Shown here: piece after piece, positions 9,183 to 18,513 of the stretch | Layout of the letters: each line of letters opens with the position of its first letter | Numbering within the stretch: position 1 is the stretch's first letter | Source of the DNA: an uncultured Chthonomonas sp. | GTDB lineage: Bacteria > Armatimonadota > Chthonomonadetes > Chthonomonadales > CAJBBX01 | Reading direction: 5' to 3' | DNA length: 62,131 nucleotides | Assembly (NCBI GenBank): GCA_903951425.1 | Contig: CAJBBX010000009.1 | Location: forward strand, 1-62,131 | The notes under the pieces: model-generated | The model's database searches: none | Told to the model about the DNA's origin: nothing | Seen by the model: only the letters and a program-made list of their open reading frames with translations | Translations under genes and position numbers: made by a program

Positions 9183-10096
9183 GCGCCCCGCGCGTCACCG
9201 TCATCATGCGGGCGAAGAACTCGGATTGGGTGATCGCCCAGGCGCTCTCCGGGCTTTTCTCGCAGGACTACCGCGACTTCGAGCTGCTGGTGGTCGATTC
9301 CGGCTCTACGGATCGTACGCTGGAGATCGTGCGGCAGTATCCCTGCCGGCTCGTCGAGATCCCCGCAGGCAACTACTACCCCGGCGCGGTGCTGAACGAC
9401 GCCATCGCGTCCGTCGCCACGGAGCTGGTGGTCCTGCAGAACTCCGATGTGGTGCCGCTGAACCCGAGCGCGTTGGGAAACCTGGTGGCGGCGTTCGATG
9501 ACCCCGCCGTGGTGGCCGCCTACGCCCGGCAGCTGCCCCGGCCGGAGGCCGACACCTGGGTGCGCCGCGACTATGCGATCAGCTTTCCGCCCTCGGGACC
9601 CGGTCCGGAGTGGATCACGCTGTCGTTCCCGCTTGCGGGGATGCGCAGGTCGGCCTGGGAGCGGCGCAGTTTCTACACCGACGCCTGGGGCTCCGAGGAC
9701 ACAGAGTGGGGCCACTGGGCCGCGGGTGAAGGCCTCGTGGTTCGCTATGTGCCGGAGTCTGTCGTGATGCACTCGCACAACTACACCCTGACGCAGCTCA
9801 CCGGCCGACGCTTCATCGAGGGCGAGGCCGACGCCTTTATCTACGGCGGGCGCGACACGTCGGCAACGGCCCTGCGCCGCGCCCTGGCGGCTACGGTGCG
9901 GGATATCGGACCGCACGTGGCCGCAGGCGACTGGCGCGGCCTGCTGGAGACCCCGGCGCGGCGCTGGGTCTACTCCTGGGCGTACCACCGCGGGCACGTC
10001 CACGGCGAGGCGCGCATCGCGTCAGGCAGCAAGGATGTGACCACCGGCCAGCGCATGGTTCTGGATCGGCATGAGTCCGTGCGAGGCCCCAAATGA
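9179..10096 (+). CDS. Family 2 glycosyltransferase (GT-A)
   Basis: A 305-residue GT-A glycosyltransferase. VTVIMRAKNSDWVIAQAL and FELLVVDSGSTDRTLEI form the nucleotide-binding half, and VVLQNSDVVPLN supplies the metal-binding D-x-D-like region. The acceptor part has DAWGSEDTEWGHWA, where ED-xxW is the usual catalytic base motif of GT2 enzymes. It is cytoplasmic or membrane-peripheral. It overlaps both neighbours by ATGA, so it is firmly inside the exopolysaccharide operon. Confidence 0.9.
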   Translation: MSAPRVTVIMRAKNSDWVIAQALSGLFSQDYRDFELLVVDSGSTDRTLEIVRQYPCRLVEIPAGNYYPGAVLNDAIASVATELVVLQNSDVVPLNPSALGNLVAAFDDPAVVAAYARQLPRPEADTWVRRDYAISFPPSGPGPEWITLSFPLAGMRRSAWERRSFYTDAWGSEDTEWGHWAAGEGLVVRYVPESVVMHSHNYTLTQLTGRRFIEGEADAFIYGGRDTSATALRRALAATVRDIGPHVAAGDWRGLLETPARRWVYSWAYHRGHVHGEARIASGSKDVTTGQRMVLDRHESVRGPK

Positions 10097-11241
10097 AGAT
10101 AGGCATCAGCACCTGCGGCGCCGACGGCGGCAAGTCGGGCATCAGCCGGTACACCATAAGCCTCATCCGCGAGTTTGCTGCCATGGAGACCGGGCACGAG
10201 TTCGAGGTGATGGCCTACGCCGATGAGTTGGATATCTTCGTGCCCGGCGGCTCGAAGATCGGAGCCGTCTCGCTGGCGCCGGAGCTTCGGGGCATCCGGC
10301 CCAACCTGCTCTGGCACGTGGCGGCGCTGGGCCGGCTCTGCGCCCGGCGCGGCTACGACGTGCTATTCCTGCCTGCCGGCAATCGGCGCCTGCCCTGGTT
10401 GTGCCCCTGTCCCACCGTGGGCACCATCCACGACTTCAGCATCCTCCACGTGCCCGGCAAGTACGACGCCGTACGTGACCTCTACATCCGGCGCGCCCTG
10501 CCGGCGCTCTGCCGGCGGCTGACACGGGCCATCACCGTCAGCGAGTGCAGCAAGCTCGACGTGGTAGCGCACGCCCGCGTGCCGGAGGATCGCATCGTCG
10601 TCATCCCGGAGGCTGCCGATGCCGAGGTCTACACGCCCGGCGACCGGGTAGCGGCCCAGGCCGCTGTGGCCGCACATTTCGGGCTGACCGGGCCCTACCT
10701 GCTCTACATCAGCCGCATCGAGCATCCCGGAAAGAACCATGTTCGGCTCATCCAGGCCTTCGCCCAGCTCAAGGCCGCAGGCGCCCTGCCCAGTCACACG
10801 CTTGCGCTCGCCGGTAGCGACTGGTCCGGAGCCGAGGCTGTGCATAGCGCGGCTGAGGCCTCGGGTTGCGCCGGGAGCATCCGTTTCCTGGGCTTTGTGC
10901 CCGACGCCGCCGTGCCGGACCTCTACCGAGGGGCCGATCTCTTCGTCTTTCCGTCGCTCTATGAAGGTTTTGGGCTGCCGCTTCTAGAATCCATGGGGTG
11001 CGGCACTCCCGTGGCCTGCTCCAGGGCCTCTTCGCTGCCCGAGGTGGGCGGCGACGCTGTGGTGATGTTTGATCCCGAAGACACTGCCGGCATGGCGGCG
11101 GCGATCCGCGGCGTGGCCGAGAGCCCCGCGCGGCAGGCCGAACTCCGCGCTGCGGGGCTTCATCGGGCCGGGCAGTTCAGTTGGAAGCGAGCCGCTACCG
11201 CTACGCTCGCTGTGCTGGAAGACGCCGCAGGGCGACGGTAA
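10093..11241 (+). CDS. Family 4 glycosyltransferase (GT-B)
   Basis: A 382-residue GT4 enzyme. The N-terminal segment KIGISTCGADGGKSGISRYT carries the glycine-rich loop, and the donor site SLYEGFGLPLLESMGCGTPV has the E-x7-E signature. RAITVSECSKLDVV and SLPEVGGDAVVMFDPED are typical of mannosyl/rhamnosyl-transferases of O-antigen loci. It overlaps the preceding gene by ATGA. About 64 bases separate it from the next gene, the first clear gap in this operon. Confidence 0.9.
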   Translation: MKIGISTCGADGGKSGISRYTISLIREFAAMETGHEFEVMAYADELDIFVPGGSKIGAVSLAPELRGIRPNLLWHVAALGRLCARRGYDVLFLPAGNRRLPWLCPCPTVGTIHDFSILHVPGKYDAVRDLYIRRALPALCRRLTRAITVSECSKLDVVAHARVPEDRIVVIPEAADAEVYTPGDRVAAQAAVAAHFGLTGPYLLYISRIEHPGKNHVRLIQAFAQLKAAGALPSHTLALAGSDWSGAEAVHSAAEASGCAGSIRFLGFVPDAAVPDLYRGADLFVFPSLYEGFGLPLLESMGCGTPVACSRASSLPEVGGDAVVMFDPEDTAGMAAAIRGVAESPARQAELRAAGLHRAGQFSWKRAATATLAVLEDAAGRR

Positions 11242-11305
11242 TGCAGCGGTAACGCTGTGCCGCGATACTGCAGCGATTCCGGTAAGGGCAAAGGCGGTGC
11301 AGGAC

Positions 11306-12076
11306 ATGACTACAATGGCACAAGAGATCAAGAACCTCCCGTCGGTGGAGCAATCCCGGTCGGAGATGGTGGACGACCTGAGCCGCCGCTACGACAACCC
11401 GGTCTGGCGCCGCAGGCTGCAGGATTTTCGGGCCAAGAGCCGGATGGCCGCCTTCCGCAACACGGTGCTCTTTGCCGAGACGTTGAAGCGCGCCATCGAC
11501 ATCGTCGGCTCGGCTCTCGCGCTGCTGCTGTTGTCGCCGATCTTCGGCATCGTGGCCCTCTGCATCTGGCTCACCGACCGCGGTCCGGTGCTCTTCTGGC
11601 AGACCCGCGTGGGCCGGCACGGGACGCACTTCCGCTTCCCCAAGTTCCGCTCCATGGTGACCAATGCCGAAGCGCTGAAGGACAAGCTGATCGAGCAGAA
11701 CGACCACGGCGCCGACGCGGTGACCTTCAAGATGAAGAACGACCCGCGCATCACCTGGATCGGCCGGATCATCCGCAAACTGAGCATCGACGAGCTGCCC
11801 CAGTTCTGGTGCGTCTTCACCGGCCAGATGTCGCTGGTGGGGCCCCGCCCGCCGGTACCCCGCGAGGTGGCCCTCTACACGCTGGGCGACCGGCGGCGCC
11901 TGGAGATCAAGCCCGGCCTCACGTGTATCTGGCAGGTCGAGGGGCGTGGCGACATTCCCTTCCCCGAGCAGGTGCAGCTGGACGTGCGCTACATCGAGAG
12001 CCAGAGCTTCCTGTTGGACCTGAAGCTGCTGGTGATGACGGTCCCGGCTGTTCTCATGGGCAAAGGCGCCTACTGA
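11306..12076 (+). CDS. Polyprenyl-phosphate sugar-1-phosphate transferase (monotopic PGT)
   Basis: A 256-residue enzyme of the bacterial sugar transferase family (PglC/WbaP/WcaJ type). It starts a repeat unit by moving a sugar-1-phosphate to undecaprenyl phosphate at the cytoplasmic membrane face. Visible features are KRAIDIVGSALALLLLSPIF (re-entrant hydrophobic helix), FRFPKFRSM, the catalytic Asp-Glu pair in SIDELPQ (D162-E163), and GQMSLVGPRPPVPREV. The start at 11306 removes an upstream open stretch that only shadows the previous gene; 11315 is an alternative. This is the intact PGT of the locus, in contrast to the next gene. Confidence 0.9.
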   Translation: MTTMAQEIKNLPSVEQSRSEMVDDLSRRYDNPVWRRRLQDFRAKSRMAAFRNTVLFAETLKRAIDIVGSALALLLLSPIFGIVALCIWLTDRGPVLFWQTRVGRHGTHFRFPKFRSMVTNAEALKDKLIEQNDHGADAVTFKMKNDPRITWIGRIIRKLSIDELPQFWCVFTGQMSLVGPRPPVPREVALYTLGDRRRLEIKPGLTCIWQVEGRGDIPFPEQVQLDVRYIESQSFLLDLKLLVMTVPAVLMGKGAY

Positions 12077-12077
12077 G

Positions 12078-13451
12078 ATGAGCCGGGAGCCAGGCCAGTC
12101 CGGAGGAGAGGTCGACCCTCTCCTCCGTTTTGGCGATCCTAAGGACCGTGTGCGACGCTCCGCCCGCAGGGCTTGGAGCGTTTTCGCGCATCGTGTAGCC
12201 GGTCAGTGCGAAACATGGCTGAAGCGTGGCTTCGACATCCTGCTGGCGACTGCGCAACTCCTCGTGCTGTGGCCCCTGCTGCTGCTGCTCCGGCTTGTGT
12301 ACGGCCCCATGCGGCGGTATCCCCAGTTGGGCCGTTGGTGTGAGCCGTTCGATGAGTTCGCCTTCGCTATTCCGGTGGTCGGGCCCCACCGCATCGTCCG
12401 TGCCCTTCGGCTGCATCGCCTTCCCGCCCTGTTCAACATCCTGCGCGGTGATATGTCCTTTGTGGGTCCACGCCCCGTCAATGTCGGTCCCGCGGTGCGC
12501 GACAGGCTCTACCGGCGCACCTGCTCGGCCCGTCCCGGCCTGGTGTGCCTCCACTGGATCCGCAGCCGCTCCAACATCGACTTCGAGGGCGAGGCGGCCT
12601 CGGACGCCGAGTACGAGTCGGGTGCAGGACTGCGAACCGACGTCGGCATCGCGCTTCGAGCCGTTCCGGTCCTCGTCTACGGTTCCGAAGATACCGAGGT
12701 CCCGGAGACCGTGAGCCTTCTGGGCATCCGCATCGACAACTACACCATGGCCGACGCCATCGACCGGCTTATGGCCGACATGGCCGGGACGACGCCCACG
12801 CACGTCTGCTTTGTCAACGCCGACTGCGCAAATATCTCTGCCGTGAATGCCCACTATCGCGGCGTCCTTGCCCGCGCCGCCGTCGTCCTGGCAGACGGCA
12901 TCGGCATGAAGATCGCCGGCAAGCTCAAGCGGCAGCCCATCCGCCAGAATGTGAACGGCACGGACCTCTTCCCGCGGCTCTGCGCCGAGATGGAGGCCGC
13001 CGGCCGCTCGGTCTATCTGCTGGGCGGCAAGCCGGGCGTGGCCGACGGCGTCCGCGATTGGATCGAGGCCCATCACCCTGGCCTGCGAGTGGCCGGAGTG
13101 CAACACGGCTACTTCCCGCCCGAGCAGGAGCCGGAGGTGATCGCCGCCATCCGTAGCGTGCAGCCCTCGCTGCTGCTGGTCGCCATGGGTGCGCCGCGGC
13201 AGGATGAGTGGGTCGCGGAGCACCTGGCCGAGGCTGGCGCCCGTGTGGGCATGGGGGTGGGCGGCCTGTTTGACTTCTTCTCGGGCCGCGTGAGCCGCGC
13301 TCCGCAATGGGTGCGCGACGTCGGTTTCGAGTGGGCTTTCCGGTTGCTACAGGAACCGGGCCGCCTCTGGAAGCGTTACGTGATCGGGAACGTGGTGTTC
13401 CTATGGAGAATCGCTTGGTATCGGCCTGACGCCGATGCCGGCAGGGGGTAG
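12078..13451 (+). CDS. Fusion: inactive sugar-transferase (PGT) domain plus WecG/TagA/CpsF glycosyltransferase
   Basis: A 457-residue two-domain protein. Residues about 50-210 resemble a bacterial sugar transferase: KRGFDILLATAQLLVLWPLL is the hydrophobic helix, and LFNILRGDMSFVGPRPVNV is the family C-terminal motif. The region around KFRSM is lost, and the catalytic Asp-Glu of DELPQ is His-Arg (LHRLPA, residues 112-117). Residues about 215-450 are a GT26 enzyme: HVCFVNADCANI, VVLADGIGMKIAG, VNGTDLFPRL, VYLLGGKPG and LLVAMGAPRQDEW. The GT26 half should add the second sugar to the lipid carrier. The dead PGT half may serve as a membrane anchor. One base separates it from the active PGT gene. 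Confidence 0.85.
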   Translation: MSREPGQSGGEVDPLLRFGDPKDRVRRSARRAWSVFAHRVAGQCETWLKRGFDILLATAQLLVLWPLLLLLRLVYGPMRRYPQLGRWCEPFDEFAFAIPVVGPHRIVRALRLHRLPALFNILRGDMSFVGPRPVNVGPAVRDRLYRRTCSARPGLVCLHWIRSRSNIDFEGEAASDAEYESGAGLRTDVGIALRAVPVLVYGSEDTEVPETVSLLGIRIDNYTMADAIDRLMADMAGTTPTHVCFVNADCANISAVNAHYRGVLARAAVVLADGIGMKIAGKLKRQPIRQNVNGTDLFPRLCAEMEAAGRSVYLLGGKPGVADGVRDWIEAHHPGLRVAGVQHGYFPPEQEPEVIAAIRSVQPSLLLVAMGAPRQDEWVAEHLAEAGARVGMGVGGLFDFFSGRVSRAPQWVRDVGFEWAFRLLQEPGRLWKRYVIGNVVFLWRIAWYRPDADAGRG

Positions 13452-13458
13452 AGCAAGT

Positions 13459-14370
13459 ATGCGAGCCGTGGTCGTCGTGCCGAGTCGCCCGTCGCTCTTT
13501 CCTGGCGCCCAGGAGACAGCCTCAGACCTCCTGCTTCCGCTGGGCGATAGGCCCTTTGCGCAGCATGTGGTCGAGCGGCTTGTCAGCCTCGGCGCGACCA
13601 GCCTCACCTTCATCTCCGAGCCGCTGGGGCGCCGTTGGAGTGACCTGCTGGGCGATGGAGCCCGCTGGGGATGCCGGTTCAAGTTCGTTGTGGCAGCGCC
13701 GGCTGAGACCTACGCATCGGTAGCGCGGGAGGCCGGCGAGCCGGGCGAGGTGGTATGGCTGGCCCACGCCGATGAGGCCCCCGGCGTCGCGGCCGACGAC
13801 GTGGCCGGCGAGACGGCGGGCATCTTGCTCCGAGCCGACGGCGACGATTGGACCGGCTGGGCCATCGTCACATCCGGCTCGCTTGCTAGCCTGACGGGCT
13901 GCCCCGACCGCGAGGCTGCCGCGGCCACGCTGGATGCCCGGTGCCGGCGGGTCCGGTGCGGAACGTCGCTTTCCTTTGCCGATTACACGGCCTTCCTCGC
14001 CTCCCAGTTCTCCGTGCTGCAGGGCGATGCGGTCGCCGCGCCGCTGACGGGACGCGAGGTGCGGCCGGGCATACGCATGGGCCGAGGCGCCATCGCGCAT
14101 CCTAGTGTTGAGTTCGTTGCTCCCGTCTTCATTGGTGACAACGTGCGGATCGGCGCGGAGAGCCGCATCGGACCCAACGCCGTCATCGGGCGCGGCTGCG
14201 TGGTGGAGAAGAAGTGCTCAGTGGCCGACGCCATGATAGCGGACGGCACGTATGTCGGCGAGGGCCTTGAGCTAAACCATGTGCTGGTAGCCGGCTCCAC
14301 GATCCTCAACGTGGAGCTGGGCGCGGCCCTGGTGATCCCGGACAAGTTCATCCTCAGCTCCGTGCGATAG
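13459..14370 (+). CDS. Sugar nucleotidyltransferase relative with hexapeptide C-terminus, probably inactive
   Basis: A 303-residue protein with GlmU/ManC-like layout. The N-terminal part (LLLPLGDRPFAQHVVERLVSLGATSLTFI) follows the NTP-transferase pattern, but the preceding G-x-G-T-x-R loop and the lysine before LLP are missing (SRPSLFPGAQETASD). Catalysis of nucleotide-sugar formation is therefore doubtful. The C-terminal part (FIGDNVRIGAESRIGPNAVIGRG and on) is a left-handed beta-helix of hexapeptide repeats, which often trimerises. The start at 13459 is 7 bases after the previous stop. It may act as an acyltransferase-like or scaffolding protein. It closes the exopolysaccharide operon. Confidence 0.65.
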   Translation: MRAVVVVPSRPSLFPGAQETASDLLLPLGDRPFAQHVVERLVSLGATSLTFISEPLGRRWSDLLGDGARWGCRFKFVVAAPAETYASVAREAGEPGEVVWLAHADEAPGVAADDVAGETAGILLRADGDDWTGWAIVTSGSLASLTGCPDREAAAATLDARCRRVRCGTSLSFADYTAFLASQFSVLQGDAVAAPLTGREVRPGIRMGRGAIAHPSVEFVAPVFIGDNVRIGAESRIGPNAVIGRGCVVEKKCSVADAMIADGTYVGEGLELNHVLVAGSTILNVELGAALVIPDKFILSSVR

Positions 14371-14441
14371 GCTGGCGGCAGCCGCGTGCGCGGCTCGCGG
14401 TAGGTATGCTGTGGGCACTTCACGCTCGGGTGGGTGGCCCT

Positions 14442-15860
14442 ATGATCCTCGCCTTGGTCGCGCTGGGTGTGGCCGCGCCGGCCCGCCCCATCCCGGTTCG
14501 GCGCCTCTTCGTTGACGCCTCGCTGATTGAGCGCTCGTCAGGAATCTCGTTGCGCCTCCACCCGCCGCGCAAGACGGGTGAGAAGGCGCTCCAGGCGGAC
14601 CGGCCCTGGGAGAACGCCACCCTAAACTGGTTCACCGTGCTCAAGGACCGGGGCGTGGTGGACCGCCGCGCCCGGTTCCGCATGTGGTATGAGTGCTACG
14701 ACGTGTCGGGCTGGCCCACGGCTGATGACACGTCGTTCTGCTATGCCGAATCCCGCGATGGCGTCCACTGGACGAAGCCCGAACTGGGCCTCACCGAGTA
14801 CCAGGGGGGGCGCGGCAACAACATCCTCTTCCGGCAGGTCGGCTCCGGTGCGTCGCGGTCGCGGGTTCACGGCTCCTGCGTCTGGATCGACCCGGCAGCC
14901 CCGCCCGCCGAGCGCTACAAGGCCGTCTCGCAGGGCATCTGGCAGGATCGGCAACCGCCGCACCAGGTGGCAGGCATGGTCTCGCCGGACGGCATCCACT
15001 GGACACGACTGCCCGAGCCCATCTGCGCCGCCTTCGCCGACAGCCAGTTCACCGCATTCCGCGACGCCACGCAGGGCAAGTTCGTCCTCTTCGGCCGCGC
15101 GGCAGGCAACGTGGGCCGGTCGGAGAGCGCCGACTTCGGCCCCTTTCCGCCGCTTCAGCCCGTGCTGGCCGTCGACGGCTCCGACCCGCCCAGCAGCAAC
15201 CTCTACAACTCGGCGATCAGCCGCTACGCGGGGCTCTATCTCGCCTTCCCCAGCCTCTATGACCGGCGGCCGGGCATCGATGCGATCGACATCCGCCTAG
15301 CGGTCAGCGGCGACGGCGTGCAGTGGGCGCGGCCGGACCGCGACCGTCCCTTCATCCCGCTTGGCCCGTCGGGCGCGTGGGACAGCGGCTCGCTCTACAT
15401 CGGGCAGGGCCTCATCGAGGAGGGCGACGAGGTCTGGCTCTACTACTCCGGCTCGCCCCTGAAGCACCAGGAGGCCGAACTGGAGAACCTCGTGGCCTGC
15501 AAACAGCCGCGCGCCTACAGCCGCGTGACGCTGAAGCGCGACCGCTTCGCTTCGGCCTCGGCCGGTAGCGGGGGCGGCCGGCTGGAGACCCAGACGCTCA
15601 CGGCCGGCGGCGGTGCGCTGACCCTCAACGCGGCGATCCGCCCGGGCGGCTCGGTCCGGGTGGCGCTTCTGGGCGCCGATGGGAAGCCGCTGAAGGGGCG
15701 CGGCCTGGCCGACTGCGTCCCGCTGACGGGCGACGGCCTGAGGCTACCCGTGCGGTGGCGCGGAAAGGCGGGGCCGGCGGCGCCCGCCGGGGCTGCAGTG
15801 CGGTTGAACATGGAACTCAGAGACGCGGACCTGTTCGCCCTGACGCTGGGCGGGCGGTGA
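14442..15860 (+). CDS. Secreted five-bladed beta-propeller protein (GH32/GH43-like)
   Basis: A 472-residue protein from the start at 14442, which gives a signal peptide ([16 protein letters not shown]); an in-frame ATG at 14406 is the alternative. The repeated pattern of short blades ([76 protein letters not shown]) is characteristic of the beta-fructosidase/arabinanase-like propeller superfamily. The C-terminal quarter is a beta-rich domain. No catalytic triad is confidently assigned, so it may bind or cleave glycans. It lies 71 bases after the exopolysaccharide operon on the same strand. Confidence 0.6.
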   Translation: MILALVALGVAAPARPIPVRRLFVDASLIERSSGISLRLHPPRKTGEKALQADRPWENATLNWFTVLKDRGVVDRRARFRMWYECYDVSGWPTADDTSFCYAESRDGVHWTKPELGLTEYQGGRGNNILFRQVGSGASRSRVHGSCVWIDPAAPPAERYKAVSQGIWQDRQPPHQVAGMVSPDGIHWTRLPEPICAAFADSQFTAFRDATQGKFVLFGRAAGNVGRSESADFGPFPPLQPVLAVDGSDPPSSNLYNSAISRYAGLYLAFPSLYDRRPGIDAIDIRLAVSGDGVQWARPDRDRPFIPLGPSGAWDSGSLYIGQGLIEEGDEVWLYYSGSPLKHQEAELENLVACKQPRAYSRVTLKRDRFASASAGSGGGRLETQTLTAGGGALTLNAAIRPGGSVRVALLGADGKPLKGRGLADCVPLTGDGLRLPVRWRGKAGPAAPAGAAVRLNMELRDADLFALTLGGR

Positions 15861-15882
15861 CGCGAACAGGAAAGGAAAACGC

Positions 15883-17286
15883 ATGACGACACGCGGAGCT
15901 CTGACGGGCGCACTGGGCGCGGCGGCCGCGCTGGGGCTATCGGTGGCCTCGGCCGCGCCGCCCGCGCCGATCCTCAAGGTGAGCGAGAACCACCGGTACC
16001 TGGTGACGACGCACGGGGAGCCCTTCTTCTGGCTGGGCGACACGGCCTGGGAGCTCTTCCACCGCCTCAACCGCGAGGAGGCGGCCAGGTACCTGCAGAA
16101 CCGCGCCGCCCTGCGCTACACGGTGGTGCAGGCGGTTGCGCTGGCGGAACTCGACGGCACCGGCGCGCCCAATGCCTACGGCCACCTGCCGTTGGTCGAT
16201 CGCGACCCGACGCGGCCGGTAGAGGAGTACTTCCGCAACGTCGACTGGGTCGTCGCGAAGTCCAACGAGTTGGGCATCGTCGTTGCGATGCTCCCCACCT
16301 GGGGCAGCCTTTGGCACGACGGCAAGCCTATCTTCAACCGCGCCAACGCCGAGGCCTACGGCGAGTGGCTTGGCCGCCGCTACCGTAGCGCATCGCTGGT
16401 CTGGGTCCTCGGCGGCGACCGGCCGGTGGAGACGCCGGAGCAGCTTGAGATCATCCGTGCCATGGCGCGCGGCCTCCGGAGGGGCGACGGCGGCGCGCAC
16501 CTGATGACCTTCCACCCGCCTGGGGCCAACGGCTCCTCCACCTGGCTCCACGATGAGCCGTGGCTCGACTTCAACATGCGCCAGAACGGCCATGTGCTGG
16601 AGTACACGGGGCGCTACGAGAAGACCCGCGCCGACTACGACCGGCTACCCGTGAAGCCCGTCATCGACGGCGAGCCGATCTACGAAGACCACCCGGTCGA
16701 CTTCAGCGCCGGCCGCCGGGGCCACTCGGTCTCCGCCGACGTGCGCCGGCCGCTCTACTGGGACATCTTCGACGGCGCCTTCGGGCATACCTACGGGCAC
16801 CACTCGGTCTGGCAGATGTGGGCCCCCGAGCGCCCGCCGATCAACAACCCGCTGATGCCCTGGTATGACGCGATCCTCCAGCCCGGCGCCGCCCAGATGC
16901 AGCATGGCCGCGCGCTGATGGAGTCGCGGCCCTTCCTCACCCGGGTCCCGGCCGACGACGTGCTGGTGGAGGGCGCCGTGCGCAGCGCCATGCCCGGGGC
17001 AGGGGTCTACCACTTCGCCGCCACGCGGGATACGGAGCGGACCTACTCAATGGTCTACGCGCCGGTGGGCAGGCCCTTCACAGTGCGGCTTGAGGCCCTG
17101 AAGGCGGCCCGCATCAAGGCCTGGTGGTTCAACCCGCGCACCGGCAAGGCGACCCAGGCGGGCACGTTCGCGGCCAAGGGCGAGAAGCGGTTCCACACGC
17201 CCACGCCCGGCGAGCTGCTGGACTGGGTGCTGGTGCTGGACGACGCGGCGAAGGGGTATGCCGCGCCCGGCGTCAGGAGGAGGTGA
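15883..17286 (+). CDS. Secreted DUF4038/GH140-like glycoside hydrolase
   Basis: A 467-residue protein with signal peptide (residues 1-25), a TIM-barrel domain and a C-terminal beta domain of the collagen-binding-2 type. The start of the barrel is family-typical ([20 protein letters not shown]). Candidate catalytic acids are D179 in WVLGGDRP and E264 in VIDGEPIYE, which fit the Asp/Glu pair known for GH140 apiosidase. Bases 15868-15880 hold an AGGAAAGG ribosome site. Apiosidase activity is an inference from the family; other glycosidase specificities are possible. Confidence 0.78.
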   Translation: MTTRGALTGALGAAAALGLSVASAAPPAPILKVSENHRYLVTTHGEPFFWLGDTAWELFHRLNREEAARYLQNRAALRYTVVQAVALAELDGTGAPNAYGHLPLVDRDPTRPVEEYFRNVDWVVAKSNELGIVVAMLPTWGSLWHDGKPIFNRANAEAYGEWLGRRYRSASLVWVLGGDRPVETPEQLEIIRAMARGLRRGDGGAHLMTFHPPGANGSSTWLHDEPWLDFNMRQNGHVLEYTGRYEKTRADYDRLPVKPVIDGEPIYEDHPVDFSAGRRGHSVSADVRRPLYWDIFDGAFGHTYGHHSVWQMWAPERPPINNPLMPWYDAILQPGAAQMQHGRALMESRPFLTRVPADDVLVEGAVRSAMPGAGVYHFAATRDTERTYSMVYAPVGRPFTVRLEALKAARIKAWWFNPRTGKATQAGTFAAKGEKRFHTPTPGELLDWVLVLDDAAKGYAAPGVRRR

Positions 17287-17313
17287 GGGGGTGACGGGCG
17301 GCCTCCTGCGGCC

Positions 17314-18468
17314 CTACGTCCGTGGCGAGTTGGATTGCCCCTTGCGCTCCTGTGCGGCCAGCCTGAGGCATAGGAGCGTAAGGGGAGCCAGCAGCAGGGC
17401 GTTGATCTGCAGTGCGGCGGGGAGCCCGACGGCGCTACCGATGGCGCCGGTCCACCAGGGCGGTATCGACGCGCCGGCCGTCATGCCCACGGAGAGCGTG
17501 CCGGTGACCGTTCCCGCCAGCCCCGGATAGAGGCGCGTGGCGTAGGCGAGGCCCGTGGGGTAGAGGCCCGACTGGAAGAGCCCCGCCAGCAGCACGCCCA
17601 CCGCGACCCAGGCCGGGCTGCCGCCGAACACGGCCAGCGGGTAGGTGAGTGAGGCGCCCACGGCGCAGATGACCAGCGTCCGGCCGTAGGTCCATTGCTC
17701 GGCCCAGCGCGCGCAGGCGAAGCGGCCGGTGGCCAGCCCGACATAGAAGATCGAGATCAGCGCCGAGCCGAACTCGGGCCGGGCGCCGGAGCGGTGCAGG
17801 CTCTCCTTGATCCAGCCCAGCAGTGACCACGAGACGCCGTTGTAGATGAACCCGACCGCGAAGATCATGGCGAACTGCTGGTTGCGGAGCAGGTCCCACT
17901 GGAGCCGGCGCGACGCCATGGGTGCAGGCGCTCGAACCGGGCAACGGACGCATAGCGTCGCCAGCCCGAAGGCCAGCCAGACCAGGGCCGCGCCCAACAC
18001 CACGGGGCGCCACTCCATGCCCGGCCCAAGCGCCAGCCGGATCAGGAAGGGCGACACCATGGCTCCCAGCGAGAATGTGCCGTGGAGGCCGTTCATTGCG
18101 GCCCCGCGTCGGGTCGCGTTCAGGTCGAGCACGAGGGCGTTGACGCTGTTGGAGAGCGCCCCCTGCCCCAGCCCCAGCAGCAAGAAGGCCCCCACAAACA
18201 GGGGCCAGCTCTGCGTGTGCCAGAGCGCCAGCAGCGCCGCGCCGGAGACCAGCGCCCCGGCGCAGAGGAAGGGCTTGCGGCCCAGCCGGTCGGAGCCCGC
18301 GCCCGCCCCGAGCCCGCCCAGCACGCTACCGACGGCGTTGGCGGGGAAGATGAGCCCCGCCGTGACGAGGCTCAGGCCGAACCCGCGGATGATGCCGGGC
18401 ATGACCGACGGGAAGAGCGTCGCCAGCGTGCCGATAAGGAAGTACGAGCCAAACGTCAGCCAGGCCAT
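17314..18468 (-). CDS. MFS transporter
   Basis: A 384-residue protein of about 12 membrane helices with the pattern of the major facilitator superfamily. The loop 2-3 motif is visible as GAGSDRLGRKPFL (about residues 57-69), and a similar but weaker sequence occurs in the second half. It is the last gene of a minus-strand run GH29 - acetyltransferase - GH101-like - MFS, so it may import sugars released by these enzymes. I chose ATG at 18468; TTG at 18474 is an alternative two codons upstream. Confidence 0.82.
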   Translation of the reverse strand: MAWLTFGSYFLIGTLATLFPSVMPGIIRGFGLSLVTAGLIFPANAVGSVLGGLGAGAGSDRLGRKPFLCAGALVSGAALLALWHTQSWPLFVGAFLLLGLGQGALSNSVNALVLDLNATRRGAAMNGLHGTFSLGAMVSPFLIRLALGPGMEWRPVVLGAALVWLAFGLATLCVRCPVRAPAPMASRRLQWDLLRNQQFAMIFAVGFIYNGVSWSLLGWIKESLHRSGARPEFGSALISIFYVGLATGRFACARWAEQWTYGRTLVICAVGASLTYPLAVFGGSPAWVAVGVLLAGLFQSGLYPTGLAYATRLYPGLAGTVTGTLSVGMTAGASIPPWWTGAIGSAVGLPAALQINALLLAPLTLLCLRLAAQERKGQSNSPRT

Positions 18469-18513
18469 GGACAATCCATGCCGGAAGGATACCTGCGGCC
18501 GTGGCTCCGCGCG

